Part shown: positions 1 through 8,071 of the stretch, piece by piece
Numbering within the stretch: the first letter of the stretch is position 1
Layout: each line of letters starts with the position of its first letter
Source: CAYWWY01 sp964462525
GTDB lineage: Bacteria > Thermotogota > Thermotogae > MWEM01
DNA: 64,000 nt
Reading direction: 5' to 3'
Assembly (NCBI GenBank): GCA_964462525.1
Contig: CAYWWY010000002.1
Coordinates: 186,001-250,000, forward strand
Notes under the pieces: generated by a model
The model's input: the letters and a program-made list of their open reading frames with translations, nothing else
Database searches by the model: none
What the model was told of the DNA's origin: nothing
Made by a program: the position numbers and the translations under genes

Positions 1-116
1 GATTTGCATTCTCTTTCCGTCAATTGCTTGGGATAAAAAAAGATTGCCGATCCGAATCTCTGTTAGGAATCTTGATTGAGTATCCAAATGAGGCAGCAAA
101 CGAAAGGAGTGGGAAC

Positions 117-857
117 ATGAACCAAACGTTCTTTAAAAAAATCTCTGTGATGGTATTGGTAGGAATGATGTGGGTCAGTTTTACAGCGGTATCCGCAAAT
201 ATGCCTGTTGTATTGGAGCAAACGACCAATTCGGTAGCTTTGGGACAACCCTTGTTAGTCACTCTCCATGAAAACCCAACTACAGGATACCAATGGGTAT
301 TTGATATTACTCAATGGGATATTCTTGAATTCCGTTCATTTGAAGTAGTAGGAGGAGGGACAACTGAAACAAAAGATCAGACTCCTCTGGGAGCGGGTAG
401 AGATGTGCAATGGGAATTTCGAAGCATAAATCCAGGATTCTGCCAGATCCAGTTCGATTATGTACGGAGTTGGGAAGATACTTACAAACCGGTAGACACT
501 CGAATCTTCCATGTGAACGTACTCGATCAACCCGGGATCCAGATTTTCATCGACCTTGAAGAAGTGACCAATCATCCATCCGTAGGGCAAAAAATGAGCG
601 TGGTTTTGGAAGAAAACCCAACAACCGGATATCAATGGTTTTTCGAAATCTCGGACACCGTTATTCTTTCCTTCGTCGAATCGAAAGTAAAAACTCCGCC
701 ACAAGAAGGTTTGGTCGGAGCGCCACAAACGATGCAATGGGACTTCCAGGCATCAAAACCAGGGATCGCATGGATTCATTTCCTGTACTACCGGATCTGG
801 GAAGGGAAAGAGCAAGCAATTGACGAGAAGGTATATGTCATTCACGTTCATGAATAG
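117..857 (+). CDS. Secreted tandem chagasin-like (MEROPS I42) protease inhibitor
   Basis: This predicted exported protein of 246 residues has a signal peptide (about residues 1-27) followed by two repeats of the chagasin fold. Chagasins bind papain-family cysteine proteases with three loops. Repeat 1 shows NPTTGY at 53-58, GAGRD near 92 and RSWE at 117-120. Repeat 2 shows NPTTGY at 167-172, GAPQT near 201 and RIWE at 226-229, so all three loops recur in order in both copies. The ATG at 117 follows an AAGGAGTGG ribosome site and starts the signal peptide. A third such domain lies in the protein at 34815-36581. Inhibition of cysteine proteases is inferred from the family; the target is unknown. 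Confidence 0.85.
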   Translation: MNQTFFKKISVMVLVGMMWVSFTAVSANMPVVLEQTTNSVALGQPLLVTLHENPTTGYQWVFDITQWDILEFRSFEVVGGGTTETKDQTPLGAGRDVQWEFRSINPGFCQIQFDYVRSWEDTYKPVDTRIFHVNVLDQPGIQIFIDLEEVTNHPSVGQKMSVVLEENPTTGYQWFFEISDTVILSFVESKVKTPPQEGLVGAPQTMQWDFQASKPGIAWIHFLYYRIWEGKEQAIDEKVYVIHVHE

Positions 858-902
858 GACCAAATAGCGAAAGAACCGACCCGTTTCCGACATTCTAAAA
901 AA

Positions 903-932
903 CTGCCTTGGAATAAATCAAGGCAGTTTTTT
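903..932 (+). terminator. Rho-independent terminator after the chagasin-like gene
   Basis: An 8-bp stem, CTGCCTTG (903-910) with CAAGGCAG (919-926), closes an 8-nt loop and is followed by six T. It lies 45 bases after the stop of the upstream gene. Confidence 0.85.
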
Positions 933-1254
933 ATCGGCCCCCTCCATTTGTTCATCAAATCATTCAGATTCATTAAGGTTAGGTTCCATACCCGATTTCC
1001 TCAAGAATCTCATCCATTTCTCCGTCAATATGCCTTGATTGACCTTCATGATCCTTCTTTTCTGGAGATGGCCAATCCAACAGAACACTATGGGCAATCT
1101 TTTCTCCCAGTATACGTGTTATGACAAAACCCCTTTTTTGAGTCAGGAGCAACGAAATGTGGAGAACCTATTCTGCTTCTCAATACGAGAAGAGCGATTC
1201 ACCCCTTTACCGGTTTATTCTTCCTAAAGACGTGATCATAACCCTTATGGAATC
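933..1254. other. Gene-free stretch before the diguanylate cyclase gene
   Basis: About 320 bases without a convincing gene. The only forward reading frame of any length (1039-1227) has no ribosome site and an unremarkable composition. I see no good promoter match; one is presumably present because the stretch follows a terminator. Confidence 0.5.
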
Positions 1255-2868
1255 ATGAAAAAACAGCTCCTAGCGATAGCTTGTGGACTTTTCCTTTCAT
1301 TAATCTTCATAATTTTTTCCATAGAGATTACTCACCCAAAAGGACAACCCCTTCAAGGCATCTGGATGGTAGAAAACGATAATACGGCTTTGGATATTTC
1401 AGGCGCCAAATCGATCTTTCAAGAAACCCGAAAAGCGGTTGGTTTTGTCTCTCATTTTTCTGGTACTAATCATCAAGTTCTGATGATCTTATCATCAAGC
1501 GACACAACTTTTTGGGTTTCCATCAACGGGCAAGAGTTGACAAAATGGACCCATCGTTCCCGACTGCGGCACCGTTTGCCCAACGCGCTCTTTACTATAA
1601 TTCCTGAAGGTCTTCTGGATGAAGAAAACACCATGATCATCACCTTTTCAAACCTTCCTTCAGAAAGTAGGCATTTTCTATCTTCATTCTCTATGACCAT
1701 GCAGGAATATATCCGATTTGATCGAAACTGTTTGTTGTTTGATTCGTACTTTACTGCCTTTTCTTTCGGGTCTTTGGTTCTCTTGTCATTTATCCTTTTC
1801 TCAATGGGATGGTATGGAATCGGTGTAAAAAAGAAAGCATACCTCCTTATGGGAACCGGGATCTTCGTTTCATGCATCGGTCTTTTTCCTCTTTTTGTCG
1901 AAACGGCGTTTATCTCTTTGGATCAGTTTACAGAGATCAGCCTTATGGGGATATTGGTTCTCTTTTTTTGCACCTATCTCGGACTTGTCATGTTCATGAA
2001 ATCGATTGGCATATTCTTCTTTGATCCCCCGCGGTTTTCGAATCGCCTATTATGGGGTATACCTTTGATTACGTTCATTTTTCTCCTGGAGCATTTCTTA
2101 CCCAGAGGGCTTTTGCTGCTGATTGTTGATTTGGGCTTGATTGTCCTTCTCGTTTGTTTTGCTTATGCCTATTATTTGCTTCGGAGCAAGATGACAGCGG
2201 TCGTGTTTTTCATGTTGGGTTGTTCTATCTTTTCTCTACTGATTGTGGACCGTTTTTCCCAATCGATCCCGAATGCGCCCTATCTTAGAGATCATGGCAT
2301 ATTCGCTTTTATTTTTATGCACGGTTTTTTGCTTGTCAAGGACTATCGCAGTCTTTTCCGGGAAAAAAACTCACTATTGGAAAAATCCACAAAAGACGGG
2401 TTGACCGGTCTTTTTAATCAAACCAGCTTTAAAACCATTCTAACCAACCACATCCGTATGCCGAGTCAAAACCATCCCTCTTTTTTGCTTCTTTTTGATA
2501 TTGATGATTATAAGAAACTTAACGATACATATGGCCATGTCGCAGGTGATGCGATCCTAAAAGAAGTAGCAAAAAGAACGCAAGAAAGGATCCGATCGAC
2601 AGACGCGATCGGGCGTTACGGCGGGGACGAATTTGGAATTCTTCTGCTCAACACTAACGAAAAGCAAGCGCGATGGATCGGAGAAAAAATCAGGAAAGCC
2701 GTTTCCGAGAAACCCTTTACTGTAGAAGGAGAAACGCACTATGTCACGGTCAGCATAGGCATATCTCCGATCCAAAGCAATCACACCCATGCGGAGGAAT
2801 GGATTCGTGAAGCAGACAAAGCCCTTTATCGATCGAAGAAAGCAGGAAAAAACAGACTGTCAGTTTGA
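1255..2868 (+). CDS. Membrane diguanylate cyclase (7TM-type sensor with GGDEF)
   Basis: It probably makes cyclic di-GMP from two GTP in response to an extracellular signal. The 537-residue protein begins with a signal-anchor helix and an extracytoplasmic region of about 140 residues. About seven hydrophobic helices (roughly 160-370) follow, an arrangement like 7TMR-DISM sensors. The C-terminal cyclase domain has an intact GGDEF signature at about residue 456 and an RSTD inhibitory site five residues before it, so product inhibition is expected. The DxLT-like start of the domain (DGLTGLFNQ) is also present. The ATG at 1255 has a poor ribosome site. The signal sensed is not evident, and no partner gene is adjacent. 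Confidence 0.85.
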   Translation: MKKQLLAIACGLFLSLIFIIFSIEITHPKGQPLQGIWMVENDNTALDISGAKSIFQETRKAVGFVSHFSGTNHQVLMILSSSDTTFWVSINGQELTKWTHRSRLRHRLPNALFTIIPEGLLDEENTMIITFSNLPSESRHFLSSFSMTMQEYIRFDRNCLLFDSYFTAFSFGSLVLLSFILFSMGWYGIGVKKKAYLLMGTGIFVSCIGLFPLFVETAFISLDQFTEISLMGILVLFFCTYLGLVMFMKSIGIFFFDPPRFSNRLLWGIPLITFIFLLEHFLPRGLLLLIVDLGLIVLLVCFAYAYYLLRSKMTAVVFFMLGCSIFSLLIVDRFSQSIPNAPYLRDHGIFAFIFMHGFLLVKDYRSLFREKNSLLEKSTKDGLTGLFNQTSFKTILTNHIRMPSQNHPSFLLLFDIDDYKKLNDTYGHVAGDAILKEVAKRTQERIRSTDAIGRYGGDEFGILLLNTNEKQARWIGEKIRKAVSEKPFTVEGETHYVTVSIGISPIQSNHTHAEEWIREADKALYRSKKAGKNRLSV

Positions 2869-2984
2869 TACCGGATCATAGGACGGGATAGCACGGCTTT
2901 TCGGACAATCAGGATTTAATAGTTTCCCCGACATCATAGATCATCTTGCGCGGTTTGTTATGGATGGTCTGAGGAAGTGGTTTT

Positions 2985-3953
2985 GTGGTAGAGCATGAGA
3001 TCAGAGAACGGGAGCAAATCTGTATGGGGACAGTAGTTACCCACAGGGTTTACGGAGTCCCTTCTGAAGGAGTTCTTGAAGAGGCTGAACAAGAGATCAG
3101 CCGATTGAATCATTTGGTCAGTCGATTCGGTTCAGATAGCGAAATCAGCCAAATTAACAGAGCGGCAGGGGGAAAACCAATCTTTGTCAGCAAATCGACT
3201 TATGAACTCTTTGAAGCAGCTTTGACGTATTCCGAAATCAGCGTGGGGTTGTTCGATGTTACAATCGGACCTTTGGTTGAACTTTGGGAGCGGAAGAAAA
3301 AGCAACAGGCGGTTCCTGCTCCAGAAGAGATAGTAGATTGTCTTACTCTTGTGGACTATCACTGTGTTGTCCATGATAATCGCGCCCTGTCAATCGGTTT
3401 GAAACGGGAGAGACAGTCGGTTGATTTTGGCGGAATCGGCAAAGGGTTTGCAGCAGATCGGGTTTTGGATCTTTTTCGGAATCATGGAGTGGAATCGGGG
3501 TTTACGAATTTTGGGGGGAATGTTGCCCTCCTTGGTTCAAAACCCGATGGTTCCTGTTGGAGAGTGGGGATTCAGCATCCCAGAGAGCGCAGGCGGATCA
3601 TCGGTTTTCTCGATCTGGTTGATCGGTCAGTTGCGACATCTGGAGATTATCAACGGTATTACCAAGCCAAGAACGGTCAATGCTATCATCATATCATCAA
3701 CCCTCTGACAGGCTATCCTTCGGATTCGGGGTTGATTAGCGCGACAATCGTCACCAAAAGTGCTACAAGGGCCGATGCCCTTTCAACCATTTTCTTCTCG
3801 TCAGGAATTGCCGGCAGCAAACACTTGCTTGGATTTCTTCCAGAGGTCGAAGCGGTGCTCATTGATCGGGAACTGAATGTGTACATATCCAATGGTTTGG
3901 TAGGCAACTTTCATGCCATCGGAGGTGCCGTGGTCCGTGGGCTTGATTCCTAA
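2985..3953 (+). CDS. apbE: FAD:protein FMN transferase (ApbE family)
   Basis: ApbE enzymes move FMN from FAD onto a threonine of target proteins such as NqrB/RnfD and NqrC/RnfG. The 322-residue protein has the family motifs in order: MGTVV near the start, DFGGIGKGFAAD in the middle, NFGGN, SGDYQRY, HHIINPLTGYP and ADALST. There is no signal peptide or lipobox, so an intracellular location is suggested, unlike many lipoprotein ApbEs. The GTG start sits 7 bases after GAGGAAG. Likely substrates are encoded 33 kb downstream (36628-38144), where two flavinylation motifs are visible. The functional link to those genes is inference. Confidence 0.9.
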   Translation: MVEHEIREREQICMGTVVTHRVYGVPSEGVLEEAEQEISRLNHLVSRFGSDSEISQINRAAGGKPIFVSKSTYELFEAALTYSEISVGLFDVTIGPLVELWERKKKQQAVPAPEEIVDCLTLVDYHCVVHDNRALSIGLKRERQSVDFGGIGKGFAADRVLDLFRNHGVESGFTNFGGNVALLGSKPDGSCWRVGIQHPRERRRIIGFLDLVDRSVATSGDYQRYYQAKNGQCYHHIINPLTGYPSDSGLISATIVTKSATRADALSTIFFSSGIAGSKHLLGFLPEVEAVLIDRELNVYISNGLVGNFHAIGGAVVRGLDS

Positions 3954-4050
3954 ACAAAATGGGAAAAAGCTCGTACCAAATGATACAGATATCCTCTTGG
4001 GTAAGTAGTATACTAAGGATTGGAGGAAAAATCAGAAAGGGGGTATGAAT

Positions 4051-5244
4051 ATGACGGTTAAGGTGACAGAGCATGTTCATTGGATTGGAAAAATCGACTG
4101 GGAACTACGGAAATTTCATGGAGAAGATTATTCCACACACCGCGGATCCACTTACAACGCCTATCTTATTACGGATGAGAAAACAGCGATCATTGATACC
4201 GTTTGGACACCCTATGCAAAAGAGTTTGTCGAAACCCTCAAGAAAGAATTGAATGGTAAGCCACTGGATTATATCATTGCCAACCACGGAGAGGTCGATC
4301 ATAGCGGAGCGCTTCCTGATGTAATGAAGGCCTTCCCAAGAACGCCGATTTATTGCACTGCAAACGCAGTACATTCCCTAAAAGGGCAATTTCATGAAGA
4401 ATGGGAGTTTCGGGTTGTGAAAACAGGGGATCAATTATCCCTGGGCAAACAGACTTTGACTTTTATCGAAGCGCCGATGCTGCATTGGCCCGATTCTATG
4501 TTCGAGTACTTGGATGGGGATCAAATCTTATTTAGTAATGACGCTTTCGGACAGCATTACGCATCCGAATTGCTGTTCAATGATTTGGTGGATCCGTGTG
4601 AGCTCTTTCAGGAAGCAATCAAGTACTATGCCAATATCCTCACCCCATTTAGCGAATTGGTCATAAAAAAGATCGAGCAATGGTCTTCGTTGAATCTTCC
4701 TTTACAAATGATTTGCCCCAGTCATGGAGTAATCTGGAGAAAGAATCCAGTTCAAATCGTTGAAAAGTACCTTTCTTGGGCAAGCAGATATCAAGAAGAA
4801 CAAGTGACTATTGTCTATGATTCTATGTGGGAAGGCACAAGGATCATGGCTGAAGCAATCACGGAAGGGCTTCAACCCGATGGAAAACGGATGAATGTCA
4901 AGATCTTCAATGCCGCGCGCTCGGACAAGAATGATATTATCACCCAGATTTTCAAATCCAAAGCCATTCTCGTTGGATGCCCTACAGTAAACAAAGGAAT
5001 ACTTGCGCCAATTGCGGGGTTGTTGGAGGAAATTAGCGGGCTCAGGATGAAAGGAAAGAAAGGCGCTGCTTTTGGATGTTATGGATGGAGCGGTGAAGGA
5101 AACCAAGTATTAGTAAGCGCGCTCAAAAGAGCCGGGTTTGAGGTAATTATTGGACCGATAAAAACCCTTTGGAAACCTACGCCAGAAGACCGGGAGCGGT
5201 GCAAAGCCTTTGGCGCTGAGTTTCAGAAGATGCTTGAAGGGTAA
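4051..5244 (+). CDS. Flavodiiron protein (A-type flavoprotein, FprA-like)
   Basis: Flavodiiron proteins reduce O2 to water, or NO to N2O, and protect anaerobes. The N-terminal metallo-beta-lactamase-like domain carries the di-iron motif HGEVDH (residues 79-84), with further ligand positions in LHWPDS and in the SHG near residue 225. The C-terminal flavodoxin-like domain starts around residue 250 (TIVYDSMWEGT). No rubredoxin domain is attached, so the electron donor is a separate protein. An in-frame ATG six bases upstream (4045) lies too close to the AAAGGGGG ribosome site; 4051 has better spacing. The likely role is oxygen defence for oxygen-sensitive enzymes such as the hydrogenase at 19440-21191. 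Confidence 0.92.
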   Translation: MTVKVTEHVHWIGKIDWELRKFHGEDYSTHRGSTYNAYLITDEKTAIIDTVWTPYAKEFVETLKKELNGKPLDYIIANHGEVDHSGALPDVMKAFPRTPIYCTANAVHSLKGQFHEEWEFRVVKTGDQLSLGKQTLTFIEAPMLHWPDSMFEYLDGDQILFSNDAFGQHYASELLFNDLVDPCELFQEAIKYYANILTPFSELVIKKIEQWSSLNLPLQMICPSHGVIWRKNPVQIVEKYLSWASRYQEEQVTIVYDSMWEGTRIMAEAITEGLQPDGKRMNVKIFNAARSDKNDIITQIFKSKAILVGCPTVNKGILAPIAGLLEEISGLRMKGKKGAAFGCYGWSGEGNQVLVSALKRAGFEVIIGPIKTLWKPTPEDRERCKAFGAEFQKMLEG

Positions 5245-5278
5245 CTGCGGGCTTCTTTCTAGCTGGTGGGACAAGATA

Positions 5279-5367
5279 TGGTGCCGAGAGTGGGAATCGA
5301 ACCCACACGAGGATCACTCCTCTTCGGTTTTTGAGACCGACGCGTCTGCCTGTTCCGCCATCTCGGC
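5279..5367 (-). tRNA. tRNA-Leu(CAA)
   Basis: A class II tRNA with a long variable arm. The acceptor GCCGAGA pairs with TCTCGGC, the anticodon loop CTCAAAA gives CAA (reads UUG), the T-loop is GGTTCGATTCC, and the 3' CCA is encoded. It lies just downstream of tRNA-Ala on the same strand. Confidence 0.96.
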
Positions 5368-5388
5368 ATAAATCATGGTTTTGGAGCC

Positions 5389-5464
5389 TGGTGGAGCCGA
5401 TGGGATTCGAACCCACGGCTTCTACCTTGCGAAGGTAGCGCTCTCCCAGCTGAGCTACGGCCCC
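5389..5464 (-). tRNA. tRNA-Ala(CGC)
   Basis: A standard cloverleaf with acceptor GGGGCCG/CGGCTCC, which includes the G3:U70 pair that identifies alanine tRNA. The anticodon loop TTCGCAA gives CGC. The 3' CCA is encoded. It is probably co-transcribed with the neighbouring tRNA-Leu. Confidence 0.96.
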
Positions 5465-5477
5465 ATTTCCAGACCGA

Positions 5478-5505
5478 ATTATATCACAATTTTCGGAAAA
5501 GTCAA
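5478..5505 (-). promoter_or_regulatory. Sigma-70-type promoter for tRNA-Ala/tRNA-Leu
   Basis: On the minus strand, TTGACT (5505-5500) and TATAAT (5483-5478) are separated by 16 bases, and an extended TG precedes the -10 box. It lies 13 bases upstream of the tRNA-Ala 5' end. Confidence 0.8.
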
Positions 5506-5523
5506 AGCCTTAAAAATTCGTCT

Positions 5524-5660
5524 TAGTAAAAAACGGCCGCAAAACCGTCAATAAGGTGACTCCCGTTTAACCGTGCGGTAGGGAAAAAGGTAAGAACTTC
5601 GGGGATTTCCCATCCGCGCAATAATCCTTGGAATGATGATCGATCTAGAAGACAGTACCC
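5524..5660. other. Unassigned inverted-repeat region between divergent tRNA operons
   Basis: This stretch has no reading frame but contains two nested or adjacent hairpins. One is ACGG/CCGT, followed on the minus strand by six T, which resembles a weak terminator. The other is a longer GCGG..GGGAAA / TTTCCC..CCGC stem interrupted by a two-base mismatch (about 5573-5621). It could be a small RNA, more likely on the minus strand, or a boundary element. I could not match it to any RNA family I know. Confidence 0.3.
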
Positions 5661-5669
5661 AAATTGCAC

Positions 5670-5698
5670 TTGACAAGGGCCTAGAAAAAAGATATAAT
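5670..5698 (+). promoter_or_regulatory. Consensus sigma-70 promoter for the tRNA-Thr to nusG unit
   Basis: TTGACA (5670-5675) and TATAAT (5693-5698) are both perfect consensus hexamers with a 17-base spacer. They lie 16 bases before tRNA-Thr, so this is probably a strong promoter driving the tRNAs, rpmG, secE and nusG. Confidence 0.92.
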
Positions 5699-5714
5699 AG
5701 GCTTCGGTTTTTGG

Positions 5715-5790
5715 GCCAGTGTAGCTCAGCTGGCAGAGCGGCTGACTTGTAATCAGCAGGTCGTGGGTTCGATTCCCGCCGCTGGCTCCA
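5715..5790 (+). tRNA. tRNA-Thr(TGT)
   Basis: Acceptor GCCAGTG pairs with CGCTGGC (one G:U). The anticodon loop CTTGTAA gives TGT (reads ACA). The T-loop GGTTCGATTCC and the encoded CCA end are present. Confidence 0.96.
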
Positions 5791-5821
5791 GACTGAGCAA
5801 TTTCATACCTAACGTCTCAAT

Positions 5822-5908
5822 GGTAAGGTACCCAAGCGGCCAAAGGGGGCGGACTGTAAATCCGCTGGCAGAATGCCTTCGAAGGTTCAAATCCTTCCCT
5901 TACCACCA
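5822..5908 (+). tRNA. tRNA-Tyr(GTA)
   Basis: A class II tRNA with acceptor GGTAAGG/CCTTACC, anticodon loop CTGTAAA (GTA), a long variable arm and encoded CCA. Confidence 0.95.
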
Positions 5909-5933
5909 TTTTCATGAGAAAGGACGGGATAGA

Positions 5934-6083
5934 GTGAGAGTAAAAATCACCATGGAGTGCACGGAGTGTAAAGAAAGAAACTATGCAACCACAAAGAACA
6001 AGCAAACAATGAAAGAGAAACTGGAGTTGAAGAAGTTCTGCCGGCGCTGTAAAAAGCACACCCCCCACAAAGAAGGGAAATAG
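5934..6083 (+). CDS. rpmG: 50S ribosomal protein L33
   Basis: A 49-residue protein of the large ribosomal subunit. It has a zinc-ribbon pattern of two Cys pairs, CTEC near residue 9 and CRRC near residue 37, so it is the zinc-binding (C+) form. It sits between tRNA-Tyr and tRNA-Trp, a common arrangement upstream of secE-nusG. The GTG start at 5934 gives the usual MRVKIT-type N-terminus. The in-frame sequence further upstream runs through tRNA-Tyr and is not protein. Confidence 0.93.
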   Translation: MRVKITMECTECKERNYATTKNKQTMKEKLELKKFCRRCKKHTPHKEGK

Positions 6084-6091
6084 AGAAACAT

Positions 6092-6167
6092 AGGTCCGTA
6101 GCTCAATTGGTAGAGCACCGGTCTCCAAAATCGGGTGTTGCAGGTTCAAGTCCTGCCGGGCCTGCCA
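6092..6167 (+). tRNA. tRNA-Trp(CCA)
   Basis: Acceptor AGGTCCG/CGGGCCT, anticodon loop CTCCAAA (CCA), T-loop GGTTCAAGTCC, and an encoded 3' end GCCA. It lies 24 bases before secE. Confidence 0.95.
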
Positions 6168-6191
6168 GAATTGGATTAGGAGGTTGTTTCG

Positions 6192-6500
6192 ATGGCCAAT
6201 GAGATAAAGAAAAAAGAATCAGAAAAAAAAGAGTTGGAAAGGAAAGTCGGCAAAACTGCGGATCGGAATTCGAAAGGCCCAGTCGCGCCCCCCAAAAAAC
6301 CTTCCAAGATCAAACGATTCTTTCGGGATGTTAAGCAAGAGTTCAAAGCAACAAGCTGGCCCACCCGCAAAGAATTGGTTGCTTCAACAGGTGTTGTTTT
6401 ATTCCTTTTGGCAATCATGGCTGTTTATTTTGGACTGATTGATTTGGGTTTTTCCAATCTAACCCGTGTAATCGTTCAAGTTTTGGGTTTGGGTGGTTGA
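6192..6500 (+). CDS. secE: Preprotein translocase subunit SecE
   Basis: A small subunit of the SecYEG channel. The 102-residue protein has a long charged, Lys-rich N-terminal extension (about 35 residues). The conserved amphipathic stretch FRDVKQEFKATSWPTRKEL follows, then a single membrane helix near the C-terminus. The ATG follows AGGAGG. It overlaps or abuts nusG, the conserved bacterial arrangement. Confidence 0.93.
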   Translation: MANEIKKKESEKKELERKVGKTADRNSKGPVAPPKKPSKIKRFFRDVKQEFKATSWPTRKELVASTGVVLFLLAIMAVYFGLIDLGFSNLTRVIVQVLGLGG

Positions 6501-6501
6501 T

Positions 6502-7569
6502 TTGAAAAAGAAGTGGTTTGTTCTCCAAACCTATTCGGGCTTGGAGGATTCCATTTTGGAAAACGCGGAAAAAAAGAGGGATTCTTTGAATTTGGGTCAT
6601 CTCATCGGGCGGATCGTGATCCCGGAAGAGATGATTATTGACCCCACAAATCCTCATCAAACGCGGTATGTCCTTTCTCCTTCCGCAAAGTTTCACGTTT
6701 CTAACGGAGATGAAGTGAAAAAAGCGGATGTTCTTGCGGATGAACCAGCCGTAAAGGTTCGTTATGCCGGAGAAGTAAAAGAACTAAGAAACTACCGAAA
6801 AATCATGATTGAAACTCCCGATGCAAAATATACCAAAACCTACTTCATCCCTGAAACGGCAAAAGTCGAAACGGGACTTAAAGTCGGGTTCAAAATTCGA
6901 CAGGGGATGCCATTATCTAAATCGGACGAGCATATATGTGAAATTGACGGTACAGTAATCGTTTTTTTGCGGGTCAAAAAAGTAGTCATTGTTCGTGATT
7001 CCAAAAAGGATTCAGATGTGTATTATATCCCGTTGGAATTATATGACAAGACGCGGGTCAAAAAAGGCGCGCGCTTTAAAGAAGGGCAAGCCCTTTCCGA
7101 AGACCTTGTTGTCAGTGCTGATTATGACGGATTGGTAGAAGTATCGGAACACGGTGGGAGAAAGAGCTTGAAAGTGGTAAAGGTAAAGCGGCGCAAACTC
7201 TTTCCTGGATATATCTTTGTCGAGATGTCTATGACTGACGCATCGTGGAATGCGATCCGCTCCATCCCGAATGTCATCAACTTTGTCTCCTCGGGAGGGG
7301 CGCCAATCCCAATCAAGGATCGTGAAGCTCGTGTCATCAAGCGTTTGGCCGGGATTGAGACTACGGAAAAAGCAGAGAAGAAAGCGGCCCGGATCGAAAT
7401 TGACTTCCATCTTGGTGAAGTTGTCAAGATCAAAGATGGTCCATTCGCGGATTTCTCGGGAGCGATTGAAGACATCAATCCAGAACGACAGGAACTAAAA
7501 GTCATGGTAAATATATTCGGGAGAGAAACCCCAGTAATGGTTCATCTCAGCGAAGTGCAAAAACTATAG
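6502..7569 (+). CDS. nusG: Transcription termination/antitermination protein NusG with large insertion
   Basis: NusG binds RNA polymerase and, through its KOW domain, Rho or ribosomal S10. The usual length is about 180 residues; this one is about 355. The N-terminal NGN domain starts normally (KKKWFVLQTYSG), is interrupted after IVIPEEM at about residue 45, and resumes at RRKLFPGYIFVEM about 180 residues later. The C-terminal KOW domain (EVVKIKDGPFADFSG) is intact. The insertion is beta-rich and resembles that known from Thermotoga NusG. I chose TTG at 6502, which gives the standard MKKKW start; an in-frame GTG at 6493 overlaps secE. Confidence 0.93.
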   Translation: MKKKWFVLQTYSGLEDSILENAEKKRDSLNLGHLIGRIVIPEEMIIDPTNPHQTRYVLSPSAKFHVSNGDEVKKADVLADEPAVKVRYAGEVKELRNYRKIMIETPDAKYTKTYFIPETAKVETGLKVGFKIRQGMPLSKSDEHICEIDGTVIVFLRVKKVVIVRDSKKDSDVYYIPLELYDKTRVKKGARFKEGQALSEDLVVSADYDGLVEVSEHGGRKSLKVVKVKRRKLFPGYIFVEMSMTDASWNAIRSIPNVINFVSSGGAPIPIKDREARVIKRLAGIETTEKAEKKAARIEIDFHLGEVVKIKDGPFADFSGAIEDINPERQELKVMVNIFGRETPVMVHLSEVQKL

Positions 7570-7591
7570 CATTATCCCTTACAGGAAAGGC

Positions 7592-7620
7592 TGTGGGAGG
7601 GGAAACCCGTCAGCACCACA
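7592..7620 (+). promoter_or_regulatory. Possible L1-binding autoregulatory hairpin upstream of rplK
   Basis: In the 64-base gap between nusG and rplK, TGTGG (7592-7596) can pair with CCACA (7616-7620) around an inner GGG-GAAA-CCC hairpin. L1 is known to repress L11-L1 operons by binding a leader structure. This hairpin is a candidate only; I matched no consensus base by base. Confidence 0.4.
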
Positions 7621-7633
7621 AAGGAGGAGTTTT

Positions 7634-8059
7634 ATGGCAAAGAAAGTACTGACTCAGGTAAAACTGCAGTTGCCTGCAGGAAAAGCAACACCCGCACCAC
7701 CCGTAGGACCCGCATTGGGTCAGCATGGAGTCAATATTATGGGTTTTTGCAAACAGTTCAACGCAGAAACTTCAGATCAAACAGGAACCATTATCCCTGT
7801 TGTGATCACTGTTTTCGAGGACCGGTCATTCTCATTCATCAAAAAAACACCCCCCGCATCCTTTTTGATCCTGAAAGAAGCGGGCGTCAAAAAGGGTTCC
7901 TCCGTGCCCAACAAAGAGAAAGTGGGAAAAATTACCAAAGCTCAGATTGAAAAAATTGCTCAGATCAAGATGCCTGATCTCAATGCCAATGACCTGGAAG
8001 GCGCTATGCAAATCATCGCCGGTACAGCCAGGAGCATGGGCATTGAAACGGTCGAGTGA
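7634..8059 (+). CDS. rplK: 50S ribosomal protein L11
   Basis: A 141-residue protein of the GTPase-associated centre that binds 23S rRNA. The family hallmarks are clear: KVLTQVKLQLPAGKATPAPPVGPALGQHGVNI at the start, the PPASFLI motif mid-protein, and the C-terminal GTARSMGI. Length and start (ATG after AAAGGAGGAG) are standard. It forms a pair with rplA 12 bases downstream, as in most bacteria. Confidence 0.97.
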   Translation: MAKKVLTQVKLQLPAGKATPAPPVGPALGQHGVNIMGFCKQFNAETSDQTGTIIPVVITVFEDRSFSFIKKTPPASFLILKEAGVKKGSSVPNKEKVGKITKAQIEKIAQIKMPDLNANDLEGAMQIIAGTARSMGIETVE

Positions 8060-8071
8060 GGGGGGAAACCG

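Noticed and set aside
1039..1227. Forward 62-codon frame between the chagasin-like and GGDEF genes
   Set aside because: No ribosome site, no motif, no neighbour coupling; random frames of this size are expected.
5763..5933. N-terminal extension of L33 upstream of GTG 5934
   Set aside because: It would translate tRNA-Tyr; L33 is normally about 49 residues.
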